The notes: generated from the letters alone by a model not told the origin. Shown: positions 38,213 through 47,697, numbered from the stretch's first letter. The stretch is 64,000 bases of DNA from Jannaschia helgolandensis (GCF_900109285.1 NZ_FNZQ01000004.1:124001-188000), one strand, 5' to 3'. Program-made: numbers and translations.

Positions 38213-38848
38213 TTAGTCGTGTTCCACCCCCTCCACCAATGGCACGAAGCGCACTGGCGAAAGTTCGTCGTAATCGTATCCGTCCGGCGTGCGCGTCACC
38301 TTGATCAGCATCTGGATGTGATCCGACACGCCCACCGGTACCACCATGCTACCCCCGATACGCAGCTGTGCCAACAGCGGACCGGGCGGATCTTCGGCAG
38401 CGGCAGTAACAAGAATGCGGTCGAAGGGTGCCTGTTCGGGCAGACCGAAACTGCCATCGCCGGTGATCTGGGTGATGTTCGACAGACCCATCGCCTGATG
38501 ATTCCGCTGAGCGATCCGCGTCAGGGCGCGGTGGCGTTCGACGGTATAGACCCGCCGCGCCAGATGCGACAGGATCGCGGACTGATATCCGGTGCCGGTC
38601 CCTACCTCCAGCACCTTGTCGCGCGGCTGCACGTCCAGCGCCTGTGTCATCAGGCCAACCACGCTGGGCTGGCTGATGGTCTGGCCGACCGCGACCGGCA
38701 GTGGCACGTCGTCATAGGCCCGCGCTGCGAATGTCTCGGTCACGAAGAGCGCGCGGTCCACCAGTTCCATCGCCGTCAGAACGCGCGCATCCGTCACGCC
38801 GCGCGATCGCAGAGACAGTTGTAGGCGCATGGTGTTTTCGGGTGTCAC
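38213..38848 (-). CDS. pcm: protein-L-isoaspartate O-methyltransferase
   Basis: 211 residues. Repairs isoaspartyl residues in aged proteins with SAM. The SAM loop [12 protein letters not shown] and [26 protein letters not shown] are diagnostic. The longest frame begins with GTG 38848 after a GAGG site; ATG 38830 is an alternative. Starts 6 bp after the surE stop. Confidence 0.93.
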   Translation of the reverse strand: MTPENTMRLQLSLRSRGVTDARVLTAMELVDRALFVTETFAARAYDDVPLPVAVGQTISQPSVVGLMTQALDVQPRDKVLEVGTGTGYQSAILSHLARRVYTVERHRALTRIAQRNHQAMGLSNITQITGDGSFGLPEQAPFDRILVTAAAEDPPGPLLAQLRIGGSMVVPVGVSDHIQMLIKVTRTPDGYDYDELSPVRFVPLVEGVEHD

Positions 38849-38854
38849 GGAACC

Positions 38855-39649
38855 TCAGTCGCTGTATTTTGGAAAAGCGATCCGAAGATCGTCCAGCGCG
38901 GCGGCGTCGGTCAGGTCGCACCGCATCGGAGTGACCGACACCCAGCCATCCATGTTGGCCTTGACGTCGGTGCCGGGCTGCGTCGCCTCGGCCTGCGCGG
39001 ACCCCTTGATCCAGAGATACTTGCGACCCGAGGGTGCGGTCTGCGGCGCGACCGACATGCGTGCGTCGCCGCGATAGCCTTGCGCCACTGCCGCCAGACC
39101 GCGCACCCGTTGGGCGGGGCACGGCGGAAAGTTGACGTTGTAGAACAGTTTGTAGGCATCGCCGCCCCAAGGCGCGTCGGCCCACAGACGCCTGACGCAG
39201 TCTGCACCGTGTTCGGCGGCCGCTTCGAAGGGATTGTCCAGGTGGACGTTGTCAGGGCCATAGAACTGCGACAAGGCGATGCCGCGGATACCCTGCAACG
39301 CCGCCTCCATCGCGGCGCCGATGGTGCCGGAATAGACCGTGTTCTCGCCCGCGTTGTTGCCCCGGTTCACGCCCGACAACACCAGATCGACCGGCCCGTC
39401 GACCAGATCGCCCAGGCCCGCCAGAACGCAATCCGCAGGCGCGCCTTCCAGCGCAAACCGGCGCGGGCCAAGCTGACTGATCATCGACGGCTTGACATAG
39501 TTGATGCAGTGCCCGACGCCCGACTGCTCGAACGCGGGCGCAACGGTCCAGACTTCGCCGTCGTCGCCCGCCACGGCGGTGGCGATGTCGTGCAGCACGG
39601 CCAGACCCGGAGCCGAGATGCCGTCGTCGTTGGTGATCAAAATGCGCAT
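38855..39649 (-). CDS. surE: 5'/3'-nucleotidase SurE
   Basis: 264 residues. Metal-dependent phosphatase acting on nucleoside monophosphates. N-terminal ITNDDGISAPG with metal-binding Asp8 and Asp9, SGVNRGNNAGENTVYSGT, and YYNVNFP-like YNVNFPP. First gene of surE-pcm-nlpD-like. Usual length. Confidence 0.95.
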   Translation of the reverse strand: MRILITNDDGISAPGLAVLHDIATAVAGDDGEVWTVAPAFEQSGVGHCINYVKPSMISQLGPRRFALEGAPADCVLAGLGDLVDGPVDLVLSGVNRGNNAGENTVYSGTIGAAMEAALQGIRGIALSQFYGPDNVHLDNPFEAAAEHGADCVRRLWADAPWGGDAYKLFYNVNFPPCPAQRVRGLAAVAQGYRGDARMSVAPQTAPSGRKYLWIKGSAQAEATQPGTDVKANMDGWVSVTPMRCDLTDAAALDDLRIAFPKYSD

Positions 39650-39685
39650 GAAAGCCCCTTTCGCCCTCCTGTTATGTTGCCGGGG

Positions 39686-40471
39686 TCACTGCGTCCAGCG
39701 GGGCGCGCGCTTTTCCAGAAAGGCCTGTATCCCCTCTGCCGTGTCGTCGTCCGCCAGATTGGCAACCATCGCATCACGAGTCAGGTGATAAGCCGCCTCC
39801 ACGGGCAATTCGGCCTGGGCATGGAACACGCCCTTGCCGATACGCACGGCGGTCGACAGCTTTTCCGCGACCTTGCGCGCAATGGCCGCTACCGCGTCAT
39901 CCAGCGCGGATTGCGGCACGGCGCGATTTATCAGCCCAGCCGCGACTGCCTCGGGCGCGGTCAGGAAGGCACCCGTCGACAGCATCTCGAACGCTCGCTT
40001 TCGTCCGACATTGCGGGTCAGGGCGACCATGGGCGTGGAACAGAACAGACCGATATCGACCCCGTTCACACCGAACTCCGCGTCCTGGGACGCAATCGCC
40101 ATGTCACAGGTTGCCACCAACTGACAGCCGGCGGCGGTGGCGAGGCCGTGGACACGCGCGATCACCGGCTGGGGCAGGGTCTGGATGGCGGCCATCACGG
40201 CGCTGCAGCGGTCAAACAAATCGCCAAAAGCAGCCGCCCCGCCGTCCTCGTGCTGGCGCATGTCCTGCATTTCGCGAAGGTTGTGTCCGGCACAGAATGC
40301 TCGGCCCGCCGCGCGCAGGACGACGACGCGGGACGACCCTTCCGAAATGTCTGACAATTGATCGCGCAGGGCGGCCAGCATTGCATCCGAGAGGGAATTG
40401 AGTGTGCCGGGGTCATTCAGCGTCAGGGTCGTAATGCCATCGGCGTCGGCCCGAAGTAAAATGTCAGACAT
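39686..40471 (-). CDS. enoyl-CoA hydratase family protein
   Basis: 261 residues, crotonase fold. The oxyanion loop is AAGRAFCAGHNLREMQ, and the second active-site region is HGLATAAGCQLVATCDMAIA. The position of the usual second catalytic Glu (after GVDIGLF) is not a clear acid, so hydratase activity is uncertain and an isomerase or other crotonase role is possible. ATG 40471 has a GAGGAGG site; a longer frame to 40528 covers that site. Confidence 0.88.
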   Translation of the reverse strand: MSDILLRADADGITTLTLNDPGTLNSLSDAMLAALRDQLSDISEGSSRVVVLRAAGRAFCAGHNLREMQDMRQHEDGGAAAFGDLFDRCSAVMAAIQTLPQPVIARVHGLATAAGCQLVATCDMAIASQDAEFGVNGVDIGLFCSTPMVALTRNVGRKRAFEMLSTGAFLTAPEAVAAGLINRAVPQSALDDAVAAIARKVAEKLSTAVRIGKGVFHAQAELPVEAAYHLTRDAMVANLADDDTAEGIQAFLEKRAPRWTQ

Positions 40472-40527
40472 TTGAAATCCTCCTCGATCCGTGGCGATAA
40501 GGGTGCGACCGGAACGGGGGGGATGCA

Positions 40528-40977
40528 ATGACGGAAATGACTGGGCCGAAAACGACCGGGCTGAAAATGGATGCGCGCGCGCTGCAACGGTTTCTGTCGG
40601 CCGAATTCCTGCAGGTGGCCGAGGATTTCACGCTGGACCGCGTCGATATGGATGGCCTGACTGTTCGCATGACAGTCGCCGACCGGCATCTGCGCCCCGG
40701 CGGCACGGTGTCCGGGCCGTCGATGTTCGCGCTGGCCGATGTGGGCGTCTATCTGGCGATCCTGTCGCGGATCGGCCCGGTCGCGCTGGCTGTGACGACA
40801 AATTGCTCCATCGACTTCATGCGCAAACCCGTCGCCGGGGCCGACCTGATCTGCGAGGTGCGGATCCTCAAACTGGGGCGCGCGCTGGCGGTGGGGGATT
40901 GTCTGCTCCGATCGGAAGGCGACGCCCGCCCCGTAGCGCGGGCGACACTGACTTATTCCATCCCGTCCGTATCCTGA
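40528..40977 (+). CDS. PaaI-family thioesterase
   Basis: 149 residues, hotdog fold. Blocks RPGGTVSGPSMFALADVGVY and TTNCSIDFMRKPVAGADL are typical of PaaI-type acyl-CoA thioesterases. It is divergent from the hydratase gene (56 bp apart), so both may act in acyl-CoA metabolism. Converges with the next gene with 2 bp between stops. Confidence 0.88.
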   Translation: MTEMTGPKTTGLKMDARALQRFLSAEFLQVAEDFTLDRVDMDGLTVRMTVADRHLRPGGTVSGPSMFALADVGVYLAILSRIGPVALAVTTNCSIDFMRKPVAGADLICEVRILKLGRALAVGDCLLRSEGDARPVARATLTYSIPSVS

Positions 40978-40979
40978 CG

Positions 40980-41279
40980 TCATTCGGTGCGGCAGGTCAC
41001 GGCGGCGATACGATCCACATTTTCTGGCGCAATGCTGTTGAAGACGGCAATGCCGGTTCCGGTGCTGACAGTGGAATTGGCCAAAGGCTCTCCTTCGGCA
41101 TCTTCCGCAAGACAGTAGAGGACCGTGTTTTCGGCATCGTCTCCCGTCATGGTTTCGACGGCGCATTCGACTCCGCCTGCGGTGGCTTTGCAGTCCAGTG
41201 TATCGAGATCGGCTTCGGGATCGACCGGCTGCGCCAGGGCGGAACCGGCAGAGAGGGCGAGGATCAGAAGGGGTCGCAT
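40980..41279 (-). CDS. small exported hypothetical protein
   Basis: 99 residues with a signal peptide (1-16, cut after ALA) and four cysteines (LDCKA, VECAV, YCLAED, TCRTE) in the mature part, likely two disulfides. No family recognised. Converges with the thioesterase gene. Confidence 0.7.
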   Translation of the reverse strand: MRPLLILALSAGSALAQPVDPEADLDTLDCKATAGGVECAVETMTGDDAENTVLYCLAEDAEGEPLANSTVSTGTGIAVFNSIAPENVDRIAAVTCRTE

Positions 41280-41414
41280 GGCTGGCTCCGTCGTTTGTTG
41301 ATGCGGCTCAACGCAAAAGCCGCGTCGACGGTTCGCTCAAATCTTGTGCCCCGCATAAAAAAGGACCGGGTGTCCGCAGACGACCCGGCCCAGGGGGGGA
41401 AGTGTCCGGACGCC

Positions 41415-41642
41415 TCATGCGCGCCAGAACGGCTTTGCCACCTCGTGCAGCACTTCGGCGGTGGTCAGACCGATATCGGGATATTGTATCGCATCGAGAC
41501 GCTTGAGCCCGGCGCGCGTCCGCGCCCGTGTCTCCCATTTGGCCAGCGTCGATCCGGCGGCAATCAGCGCAGTGGCGACTGGCGAAGCGCCGGAGACAGC
41601 GTATGCGTTGAGGGCGGGGTGATCGAATGCGAGGGCCGTCAT
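41415..41642 (-). CDS. DUF1127-like small protein
   Basis: 75 residues. The middle and end (WETRARTRAGLKRLDAIQYP-like, DIGLTTAEVLHEVAKPFWR) fit the arginine-rich DUF1127 pattern. Such proteins in alphaproteobacteria affect phosphate, RNA turnover or swarming phenotypes; the role here is not known. ATG 41642 has an AAAGGAA ribosome site. Divergent from the MocR regulator, sharing a 107-bp region full of ATACAA motifs, so probably regulated by it. Confidence 0.75.
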   Translation of the reverse strand: MTALAFDHPALNAYAVSGASPVATALIAAGSTLAKWETRARTRAGLKRLDAIQYPDIGLTTAEVLHEVAKPFWRA

Positions 41643-41673
41643 GGTCTGTTCCTTTCGGGATATAACCTTGTGC

Positions 41674-41687
41674 TTGTATTGATACAA
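41674..41687. promoter_or_regulatory. TTGTAT-TG-ATACAA palindrome, candidate MocR operator
   Basis: A perfect 6-bp inverted repeat with a two-base spacer. Further GATACAAT, GATACATT and AATACAAT copies follow at about 41713, 41742 and 41756, up to the regulator start codon. MocR proteins bind such direct/inverted repeats; the palindrome and repeats lie exactly between the divergent genes. Confidence 0.5.
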
Positions 41688-41749
41688 TTTCACCGCTAGG
41701 GTGTGATTTATAGATACAATCTTCCCGCACCCGAATCCAGCGATACATT

Positions 41750-43198
41750 GTGATGAATACAATTCCGGATACGAATGTAATTCAGGTCTCGTTCGGCGAG
41801 GATTCCCGGCCAAAGTATGCGGTGCTGGAATCCGCCGTGCGGGCCGCCATCGACCGGGGCGCCCTGCCCCCCGGCACCCGCCTGCCCCCGGTGCGCGAAC
41901 TGGCATGGAAGATCGGCGTCACGCCGGGCACCGTCGCCCGGGCCTATAGCCGCCTGACGGACAAGGGCATCCTGAGTGCCGCAGTCGGGCGCGGGACATA
42001 TGTAGCGGAGCCGGTCAGTGCCCGGCCTGCCCCACTGATCGCCGATGTGATCGAGGACATGATCGAGGTCGACTCGATCCCGCATCGCACCGGCGGCGAC
42101 AGCTATGAGGTCAACCTTTTCTCGCCGCATCTGCCTGCGAAAGGACAACATCTTCTGATCCGGAAACTGCTCGCTCAAGTGGCCGAAAATCCGCCGTCGG
42201 GCATGATGCACTATCCCAGTCGCGGTGGGGCGCAGGCAGCGCGCGAAGGCGTTCTGGCCTGGCTCGACAACACGCCGCTCGGCCCGGTGAGCGAGTCGGA
42301 CATCGTTCTGACCCATGGCGGGCAAAGCGCCATTTTCCAGGTCCTGCAGACCGTGCTGACCGGATCGAAGCCGACCGTTCTGGTCGAGGCGCTGTCCTAT
42401 CCGGGGTTCCGCCGTGCCGCGCAGGCATTGCGCGCCAATGTCGTGCCTGTCGCGATGGACCGTCATGGCATCGTCCCCGAAGCGCTGGCGGAAGCGGCGC
42501 AGGGATGCGACGCGCAGGTCCTCTGCACTTCCCCGGAAGTTCACAACCCGACCTGCATCTTCACGCCGGAGACCCGGCGGCTGGAAATCGTCGAGGTCGC
42601 CCGCGCCCACAACCTTCAGATCATGGAGGACGATTGCTACCGAATGGGCCGGTCGCAGGCCGCCTGCTATCGCAGATTGGCACCGGAACGGGGCTGGTAT
42701 GTCTCCTCGATCGCAAAAACGGTAACCCCGGCGCTGCGTTTCGGGTTCGCCATTGCGCCCGGCGACTGGACGCCCGCGCTGCGGCGGTCGGCGGAACACG
42801 GCTATTTCGGCCTGGGAACCCCGCTGACCGATCTGGCGGGGCTGTTGCTGCCGCATCCTGATCTGCCGGGACAAAGCGCCGCCGCACGGGCCGAGGTCAA
42901 TCGTTATATCCAGACCGCCGCGAACCATCTTGGCGGCTATGACCTGAACTGGCGTATGGATGTGCCGTTCCTCTGGCTGACCCTGCCCGGAGGGTGGCGC
43001 GCCGGCGCCTTCTGCCAGGCCGCAGCCGGCCGTGGCGTCCGCATCCGCGCCGCCGAGGAGTTTGCGGCCCGCGACGACCATACGCCCCATGCCGTGCGGC
43101 TGGCGATCAATGCGGGCGTCAGCCTGACCAGCTTCGAAGCGGCGATCCGGCGTCTGCGCGACCTGCTGGACAACCCATCGGAGCGGATTGGGGTCTGA
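41750..43198 (+). CDS. MocR/GntR-family transcriptional regulator with aminotransferase domain
   Basis: 482 residues. N-terminal GntR winged helix (about 20-88, LPPVRELAWKIGVTPGTVARAY) followed by a class-I aminotransferase-like domain (about 115-470). The PLP lysine is probably in SSIAKTVTPALRFGF. These regulators sense PLP or amino compounds. GTG 41750 is directly followed by ATG 41753; either can be the start. Divergent from the DUF1127 gene, which is the most likely target besides itself. Confidence 0.9.
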   Translation: MMNTIPDTNVIQVSFGEDSRPKYAVLESAVRAAIDRGALPPGTRLPPVRELAWKIGVTPGTVARAYSRLTDKGILSAAVGRGTYVAEPVSARPAPLIADVIEDMIEVDSIPHRTGGDSYEVNLFSPHLPAKGQHLLIRKLLAQVAENPPSGMMHYPSRGGAQAAREGVLAWLDNTPLGPVSESDIVLTHGGQSAIFQVLQTVLTGSKPTVLVEALSYPGFRRAAQALRANVVPVAMDRHGIVPEALAEAAQGCDAQVLCTSPEVHNPTCIFTPETRRLEIVEVARAHNLQIMEDDCYRMGRSQAACYRRLAPERGWYVSSIAKTVTPALRFGFAIAPGDWTPALRRSAEHGYFGLGTPLTDLAGLLLPHPDLPGQSAAARAEVNRYIQTAANHLGGYDLNWRMDVPFLWLTLPGGWRAGAFCQAAAGRGVRIRAAEEFAARDDHTPHAVRLAINAGVSLTSFEAAIRRLRDLLDNPSERIGV

Positions 43199-43268
43199 AC
43201 GGATGGGGTAAAATAAAACCCCATTCGTAAACAACTGATTATACTGTTTTATTACAATATTTTGCGCG

Positions 43269-43296
43269 TTGACGCCGTCAATGCCGCCTCTATAAG
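43269..43296 (+). promoter_or_regulatory. sigma-70 promoter of rplM-rpsI
   Basis: TTGACG at 43269-43274 and TATAAG at 43291-43296 with 16-bp spacing, about 54 bp before the rplM start. Position and match suit a strong ribosomal protein promoter. Confidence 0.7.
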
Positions 43297-43349
43297 GCCT
43301 CCATGCGGGGCTTGGCCCCATCGTCATTCACCCAGAGAAGGGCAAGGCC

Positions 43350-43811
43350 ATGAAGACCTTTACCATGACCCCCGACCTGATCGACAAGAAATGGATCCTG
43401 ATCGACGCCGAAGGCGTGGTTCTGGGGCGTCTTGCGTCAGTCATCGCCACGCGCCTGCGCGGCAAGCACAAGGCGACATTCACGCCGTCCATGGACATGG
43501 GCGACAATGTGATCGTGATCAACGCCGACAAGGTGCAGATCACCGGCAACAAGCGTGAAAAGCCGCATTACCGGCACACAGGATACCCCGGTGGTATCAA
43601 GTCGCGCACGACGCAGGAAATTCTGGATGGCAAGTTCCCCGAGCGGGTCGTCATGCAGGCGGTCAAGCGGATGCTGCCCGGCAACAAGCTGTCGCGTCAC
43701 ATCATGACGAACTTGCGCGTCTATGCCTCCGCCGACCACCCGCACGAGGCGCAGTCGCCCGAAGTGCTGGACGTCAAATCGATGAACCCCAAGAACCACA
43801 GGAGCGCTTGA
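43350..43811 (+). CDS. rplM: 50S ribosomal protein L13
   Basis: 153 residues. Typical L13: [44 protein letters not shown] and [14 protein letters not shown]. Two bases separate its stop from the rpsI start. Usual rplM-rpsI operon. Confidence 0.98.
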   Translation: MKTFTMTPDLIDKKWILIDAEGVVLGRLASVIATRLRGKHKATFTPSMDMGDNVIVINADKVQITGNKREKPHYRHTGYPGGIKSRTTQEILDGKFPERVVMQAVKRMLPGNKLSRHIMTNLRVYASADHPHEAQSPEVLDVKSMNPKNHRSA

Positions 43812-43813
43812 GC

Positions 43814-44332
43814 ATGGCCGAGCAACTGAACTCCCTCGAAGACCTCAAGGGCGCCGTCGACACTTCCGGTTCGACCGCCTCCACTGACGGTGGCGAGACT
43901 GTCCTGCTGGACACCTCCGCCCCGCGCGAGCCTGTCCGCGACGAGCTGGGCCGCAGCTATGCCACCGGCAAGCGCAAGGATGCCGTCGCCCGCGTCTGGA
44001 TCAAGCCCGGTTCCGGCAAGGTTGTCGTCAACGGCAAGGACGTGAACACGTATTTCGCGCGTCCCGTGCTCCAGATGATCCTGAAGCAGCCGTTCGAGAT
44101 CACCGACCGCGAAGGTCAGTTCGATGTCATGGCGACCGTCAAGGGCGGTGGTCTGACCGGACAGGCCGGTGCCGTGAAGCACGGTGTCTCCAAGGCCCTG
44201 CAACTGTATGAACCCGGTCTGCGCGGCGCGTTGAAAGCGGCAGGTTTCCTGACCCGCGACAGCCGTGTCGTCGAGCGGAAGAAATACGGTAAGGCCAAGG
44301 CCCGCAAGAGCTTCCAGTTCTCCAAGCGCTAA
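43814..44332 (+). CDS. rpsI: 30S ribosomal protein S9
   Basis: 172 residues. C-terminal part is canonical S9 ([31 protein letters not shown], ending RKSFQFSKR). About 45 extra residues at the N-terminus, acidic and serine/threonine-rich, are common in alphaproteobacterial S9. ATG 43814 has AGGAGCG upstream; a TTG two codons earlier overlaps the rplM stop and is not favoured. Followed by a terminator. Confidence 0.97.
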   Translation: MAEQLNSLEDLKGAVDTSGSTASTDGGETVLLDTSAPREPVRDELGRSYATGKRKDAVARVWIKPGSGKVVVNGKDVNTYFARPVLQMILKQPFEITDREGQFDVMATVKGGGLTGQAGAVKHGVSKALQLYEPGLRGALKAAGFLTRDSRVVERKKYGKAKARKSFQFSKR

Positions 44333-44360
44333 GTCTCGGCCTCGCATTGCGATTGTCGAA

Positions 44361-44385
44361 GGGTCCGCCATGTGCGGGCCCTTTT
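44361..44385 (+). terminator. intrinsic terminator after rpsI
   Basis: Stem GGGTCCGC/GCGGGCCC with one G-T pair and a five-base loop, followed by TTTT, 28 bp past the stop codon. Confidence 0.75.
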
Positions 44386-44501
44386 CGCATACCCCTGGGC
44401 CGTTGGCTGCCATCGTTTAGCCTGCGCCGAACCCCGCGCAGACGACATGGATTTGCGCTGAGCATTGCAGGACGACCGTTCATGCGGCTCTATCGCTGCA
44501 A

Positions 44502-44822
44502 ATGGCCCGTTTCATCTTCACCCGTATCCTTCTGTTCATCATCGCCGTCTGCGGCTGGGCGCTGGTCGGGTTCGGAACCATGATCGCCGGACGCGGCGTG
44601 TTCCTTTATGCGATGGACCCGGTGCTGATGGGCACCGGCGGCGGACTGGCAATCGGCGGCTTGCTGGTGGTGGCTCAGACACTGGCGGCGCGGGTTCAGG
44701 TCGTCACGGCGGAAACCACGGCGGCGATCCTTGCGCGACTGGACGCGCAGGCCAAGGCGACGGTACCGGCCCTGCACCGCAATACGGGTCTACGGGCCAC
44801 GCCCCGTCAAACCGGCGACTGA
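44502..44822 (+). CDS. small membrane protein of unknown function
   Basis: 106 residues with two hydrophobic segments (about 6-30 and 41-61) and a helical polar tail (VVTAETTAAILARLDAQA). No family recognised. It lies 42 bp upstream of the polyamine-type transporter operon on the same strand and might be co-transcribed. Confidence 0.65.
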   Translation: MARFIFTRILLFIIAVCGWALVGFGTMIAGRGVFLYAMDPVLMGTGGGLAIGGLLVVAQTLAARVQVVTAETTAAILARLDAQAKATVPALHRNTGLRATPRQTGD

Positions 44823-44864
44823 TACGGGTGACCACTTGCGAAGGCGACAAACGTCGCGCATGAC

Positions 44865-45785
44865 ATGCGTTATCGCTTGGGGGTGCCGTTGGATCAGGAC
44901 AGCAAACGCGGATTGACGCTGATCGCGCCGCCGTTCCTTTATGCGGTCGCGTTGATGGCGGGTCCGATGCTGGCCATCGTGCTGTTCAGCTTCTGGACGC
45001 AGGATTACCTGACCATCGACCGCACCCTGACCCTGGCCAATTACCGCGAGGCGCTGACCGACCCGATCTATCGCGCCATCATGGGACGCAGCCTTTGGAT
45101 TTCGGGGCTGGTGACGCTGATCACCGTTCTGCTGGCCTTTCCGGTCGCCTATTACGTCAGCTTTCGCGTGCGTCCTGACCGAAAAAGCCTGTGGCTGTTC
45201 CTGATCACCATTCCGTTCTGGACAAGTTACCTGCTGCGGATATTCCTGTGGAAGGTGATCCTGGGCTACAATGGCGTGTTGAATTCGATTCTGGATTACA
45301 TCAACGTCCCGCTGGAAGCCTTTGGAAATGCAACTGGAATCCTCTGGATGCAGGAGGGGCTCAGCGCGCCGCTCTATTCGGCCAGCGCCGTCGTCCTGAC
45401 CCTGTCCCACGCCTTTGCGCCCTTCGCCATCCTGCCGATTTTCGTAGCCCTGGAGAAGATCGACCGCAGCCTGCTGGAGGCGGCACGCGACCTGGGCGAA
45501 ACCGCGCTTACCGCATTCTTTCGTGTGACCCTGCCACTGGCCGCGCCGGGCATCGTGGCCGCGCTGCTGATCGTGTTCATCCCGACAGTCGGGGATTATG
45601 TCACCCCGGCGCAGGTCGGCGGGCCCGGCGGGCTGATGATCGCCAACATGATCCAGACGCAGTTTCTGGGTCTCAACAACGCGCCGATGGGCGCAACACT
45701 GGCGGTAATCGCCATGATACTGGTCACGATCATCGCGCTCGCCACGGTCTGGCTGGCGCGCAGACTGGCCGGGGGACCGCGCTGA
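44865..45785 (+). CDS. polyamine-type ABC transporter permease (PotB-like)
   Basis: 306 residues, six membrane helices. ABC permease with the coupling EAARDLGETALTAFFRVTLPLAAPGIVA, the EAA loop of spermidine/putrescine-type systems; TIPFWTSYLLRIFLW is typical of PotB. Overlaps the next permease by one base. Confidence 0.88.
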   Translation: MRYRLGVPLDQDSKRGLTLIAPPFLYAVALMAGPMLAIVLFSFWTQDYLTIDRTLTLANYREALTDPIYRAIMGRSLWISGLVTLITVLLAFPVAYYVSFRVRPDRKSLWLFLITIPFWTSYLLRIFLWKVILGYNGVLNSILDYINVPLEAFGNATGILWMQEGLSAPLYSASAVVLTLSHAFAPFAILPIFVALEKIDRSLLEAARDLGETALTAFFRVTLPLAAPGIVAALLIVFIPTVGDYVTPAQVGGPGGLMIANMIQTQFLGLNNAPMGATLAVIAMILVTIIALATVWLARRLAGGPR

Positions 45786-46582
45786 TGCTGCGTTTCTATG
45801 TATTCGCCTTCCTTCTGTTCCTCTATGCGCCGATCCTGCTGTTGCCGGTGTTCGCCTTCAATTCGGGCACGGTGATTGCTTTCCCGCTGGATGGATTCAC
45901 GCTGGACTGGTTCGCCGAGCTCTGGACCAATGCGGAGCTGCATCGCGCGCTGGGCAATTCACTGATGGTCGCGGGCGCCTCGTCGGTGCTGTCGGTATTG
46001 CTGGGATTGGCGGCGGCGCGGGCCAACGTGCGCTATCGTTTTCCGGGCAAGGCGGCGGCGCTTGGTCTGGTGATGCTGCCACTCGTGCTGCCCGAGATCA
46101 TCGTTGCGACGTCGCTTCTGGTGGTGGTTGTCCGGTTCTTCGGCTGGTCGCTGTCGCTCTGGACCGTCGTCGCGGCGCATGTCCTGATCAGCACGCCCTT
46201 TGCGATTGCCATCCTGAACGCCAGCTTTCAGGCCCTCGATCCGGCGCTCGAAGAAGCGGCCATCGATCTGGGCGAGACCCGTGCCTCGACCTTCCGGCTG
46301 ATTACCCTGCCTCTGATCATGCCGGGCATCGTGGCCGCGCTGCTGATCTGTTTCACGATCTCGCTCGACGAATTCATCATCGCGTTCTTCCTGACCGGCA
46401 GCGACACCACCCTGCCCGTCTATATCTGGTCGCTGCTGCGGTTTCCGAAACTGCTGCCCGTCATCATGGCGCTGGGCACGATCCTCGTGCTTGTGTCGGT
46501 GCTGATCCTGACGCTGGCCGAATGGAACCGCCGCCGTGGCATCGCGCGCATGGGTGGCAAAGATACCGGAGGGTTTCTGTGA
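45785..46582 (+). CDS. polyamine-type ABC transporter permease (PotC-like)
   Basis: 265 residues, six membrane helices, EAA loop EEAAIDLGETRASTFRLI, and the PotC-like FTISLDEFIIAFFLTG. ATG 45785 shares its first base with the preceding stop (TGATG). Its own stop overlaps the GTG of the ATPase gene. Confidence 0.88.
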   Translation: MLRFYVFAFLLFLYAPILLLPVFAFNSGTVIAFPLDGFTLDWFAELWTNAELHRALGNSLMVAGASSVLSVLLGLAAARANVRYRFPGKAAALGLVMLPLVLPEIIVATSLLVVVVRFFGWSLSLWTVVAAHVLISTPFAIAILNASFQALDPALEEAAIDLGETRASTFRLITLPLIMPGIVAALLICFTISLDEFIIAFFLTGSDTTLPVYIWSLLRFPKLLPVIMALGTILVLVSVLILTLAEWNRRRGIARMGGKDTGGFL

Positions 46583-47676
46583 CCGAATTACATGCGCGCG
46601 CATCCGGAGATGTGCTGATTCATCTGACAGGCATCCAGAAATACTATGGCGATTATCATGCCCTGCGCGGCATCGACCTGGACATCCGCGCGGGCGAGTT
46701 CTTCTCCCTGCTGGGGCCGTCGGGGTGCGGCAAGACGACGTTGCTGCGCGTGATCGCGGGGTTCGAGGATGTATCCGGGGGCACTGTCGTCATCTCGGAT
46801 CGGGATATGACCAAGCTGTCGCCCAACAAGCGGCCCACCAATATGGTGTTCCAGTCCTATGCCATTTTCCCTCATCTGAGCGTTACGCAGAACGTCGGAT
46901 TCGGCTTGCGCAAACGGTCGGACCTGAATGCCGAAGCCAAGGCCCGGCTGGTCGCGGAGGCACTCGACATGGTCGGGCTTGGCGGCTTTGGCGGGCGGGC
47001 GGCCAACGCACTGTCCGGGGGGCAGCGGCAACGGGTCGCGCTGGCCCGTGCGCTGGTGCTGCGGCCCAAGGTTCTGCTGCTGGACGAGCCGCTGAGCGCG
47101 CTGGACAAGAAGATGCGCGAACAGATGCAGGTGGAATTGATCCGCCTGCAACGGCAGGTCGGCATCACCTTCATTCTTGTCACCCACGACCAGGAGGAGG
47201 CGCTGGTCATGTCCGACCGCATTGCCGTCATGTTCGAGGGCGAGATCGCGCAACTGGCCGAGGCCGAGGATCTGTATCGCAGGCCCGTCAGCCGCCGCGT
47301 GGCCGAATTCATCGGCACGATGAACTTCCTGCCCGCGACGGTCGACGACGACGTGGTAGAAGTCGCGGGGCTGGGCAAGATCGTGGTGGACGACCTGCAG
47401 TCGATCGCGACGACCGACGGGGAGCCGGTAGTCGGGTTCCGGCCCGAAACCGCCACTCTCCTGTTTCCGGGGCAGACGTCGGAGGGCCGGGTGGCGGACG
47501 GCAGCGTCACCGAAGTGGTCTATTACGGAGATATGACCTATTACGATGTCCGGCTGGACGGGTGCGATGCCCCGGTGCGGATCTCCATGCGCAACGTGTT
47601 CGGGCGGCCCGTGCTGGATATCGGCACACAGGCGCGGCTGGCCTGGTCGCCGGGCGCTCTGACACTGTTTCGCTGA
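46579..47676 (+). CDS. polyamine-type ABC transporter ATP-binding protein (PotA-like)
   Basis: 365 residues. ABC ATPase with Walker A GPSGCGKTT, signature LSGGQRQRVALARAL, Walker B VLLLDEPLSALD and switch VTHDQEEAL, followed by a C-terminal TOBE domain. GTG start 46579. Gene order permease-permease-ATPase without a periplasmic binding protein within at least 3 kb on either side; the substrate (spermidine, putrescine or a related compound) is therefore uncertain. Confidence 0.88.
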   Translation: MTELHARASGDVLIHLTGIQKYYGDYHALRGIDLDIRAGEFFSLLGPSGCGKTTLLRVIAGFEDVSGGTVVISDRDMTKLSPNKRPTNMVFQSYAIFPHLSVTQNVGFGLRKRSDLNAEAKARLVAEALDMVGLGGFGGRAANALSGGQRQRVALARALVLRPKVLLLDEPLSALDKKMREQMQVELIRLQRQVGITFILVTHDQEEALVMSDRIAVMFEGEIAQLAEAEDLYRRPVSRRVAEFIGTMNFLPATVDDDVVEVAGLGKIVVDDLQSIATTDGEPVVGFRPETATLLFPGQTSEGRVADGSVTEVVYYGDMTYYDVRLDGCDAPVRISMRNVFGRPVLDIGTQARLAWSPGALTLFR

Positions 47677-47697
47677 TTTGTCCGGGAAAGATGACGT

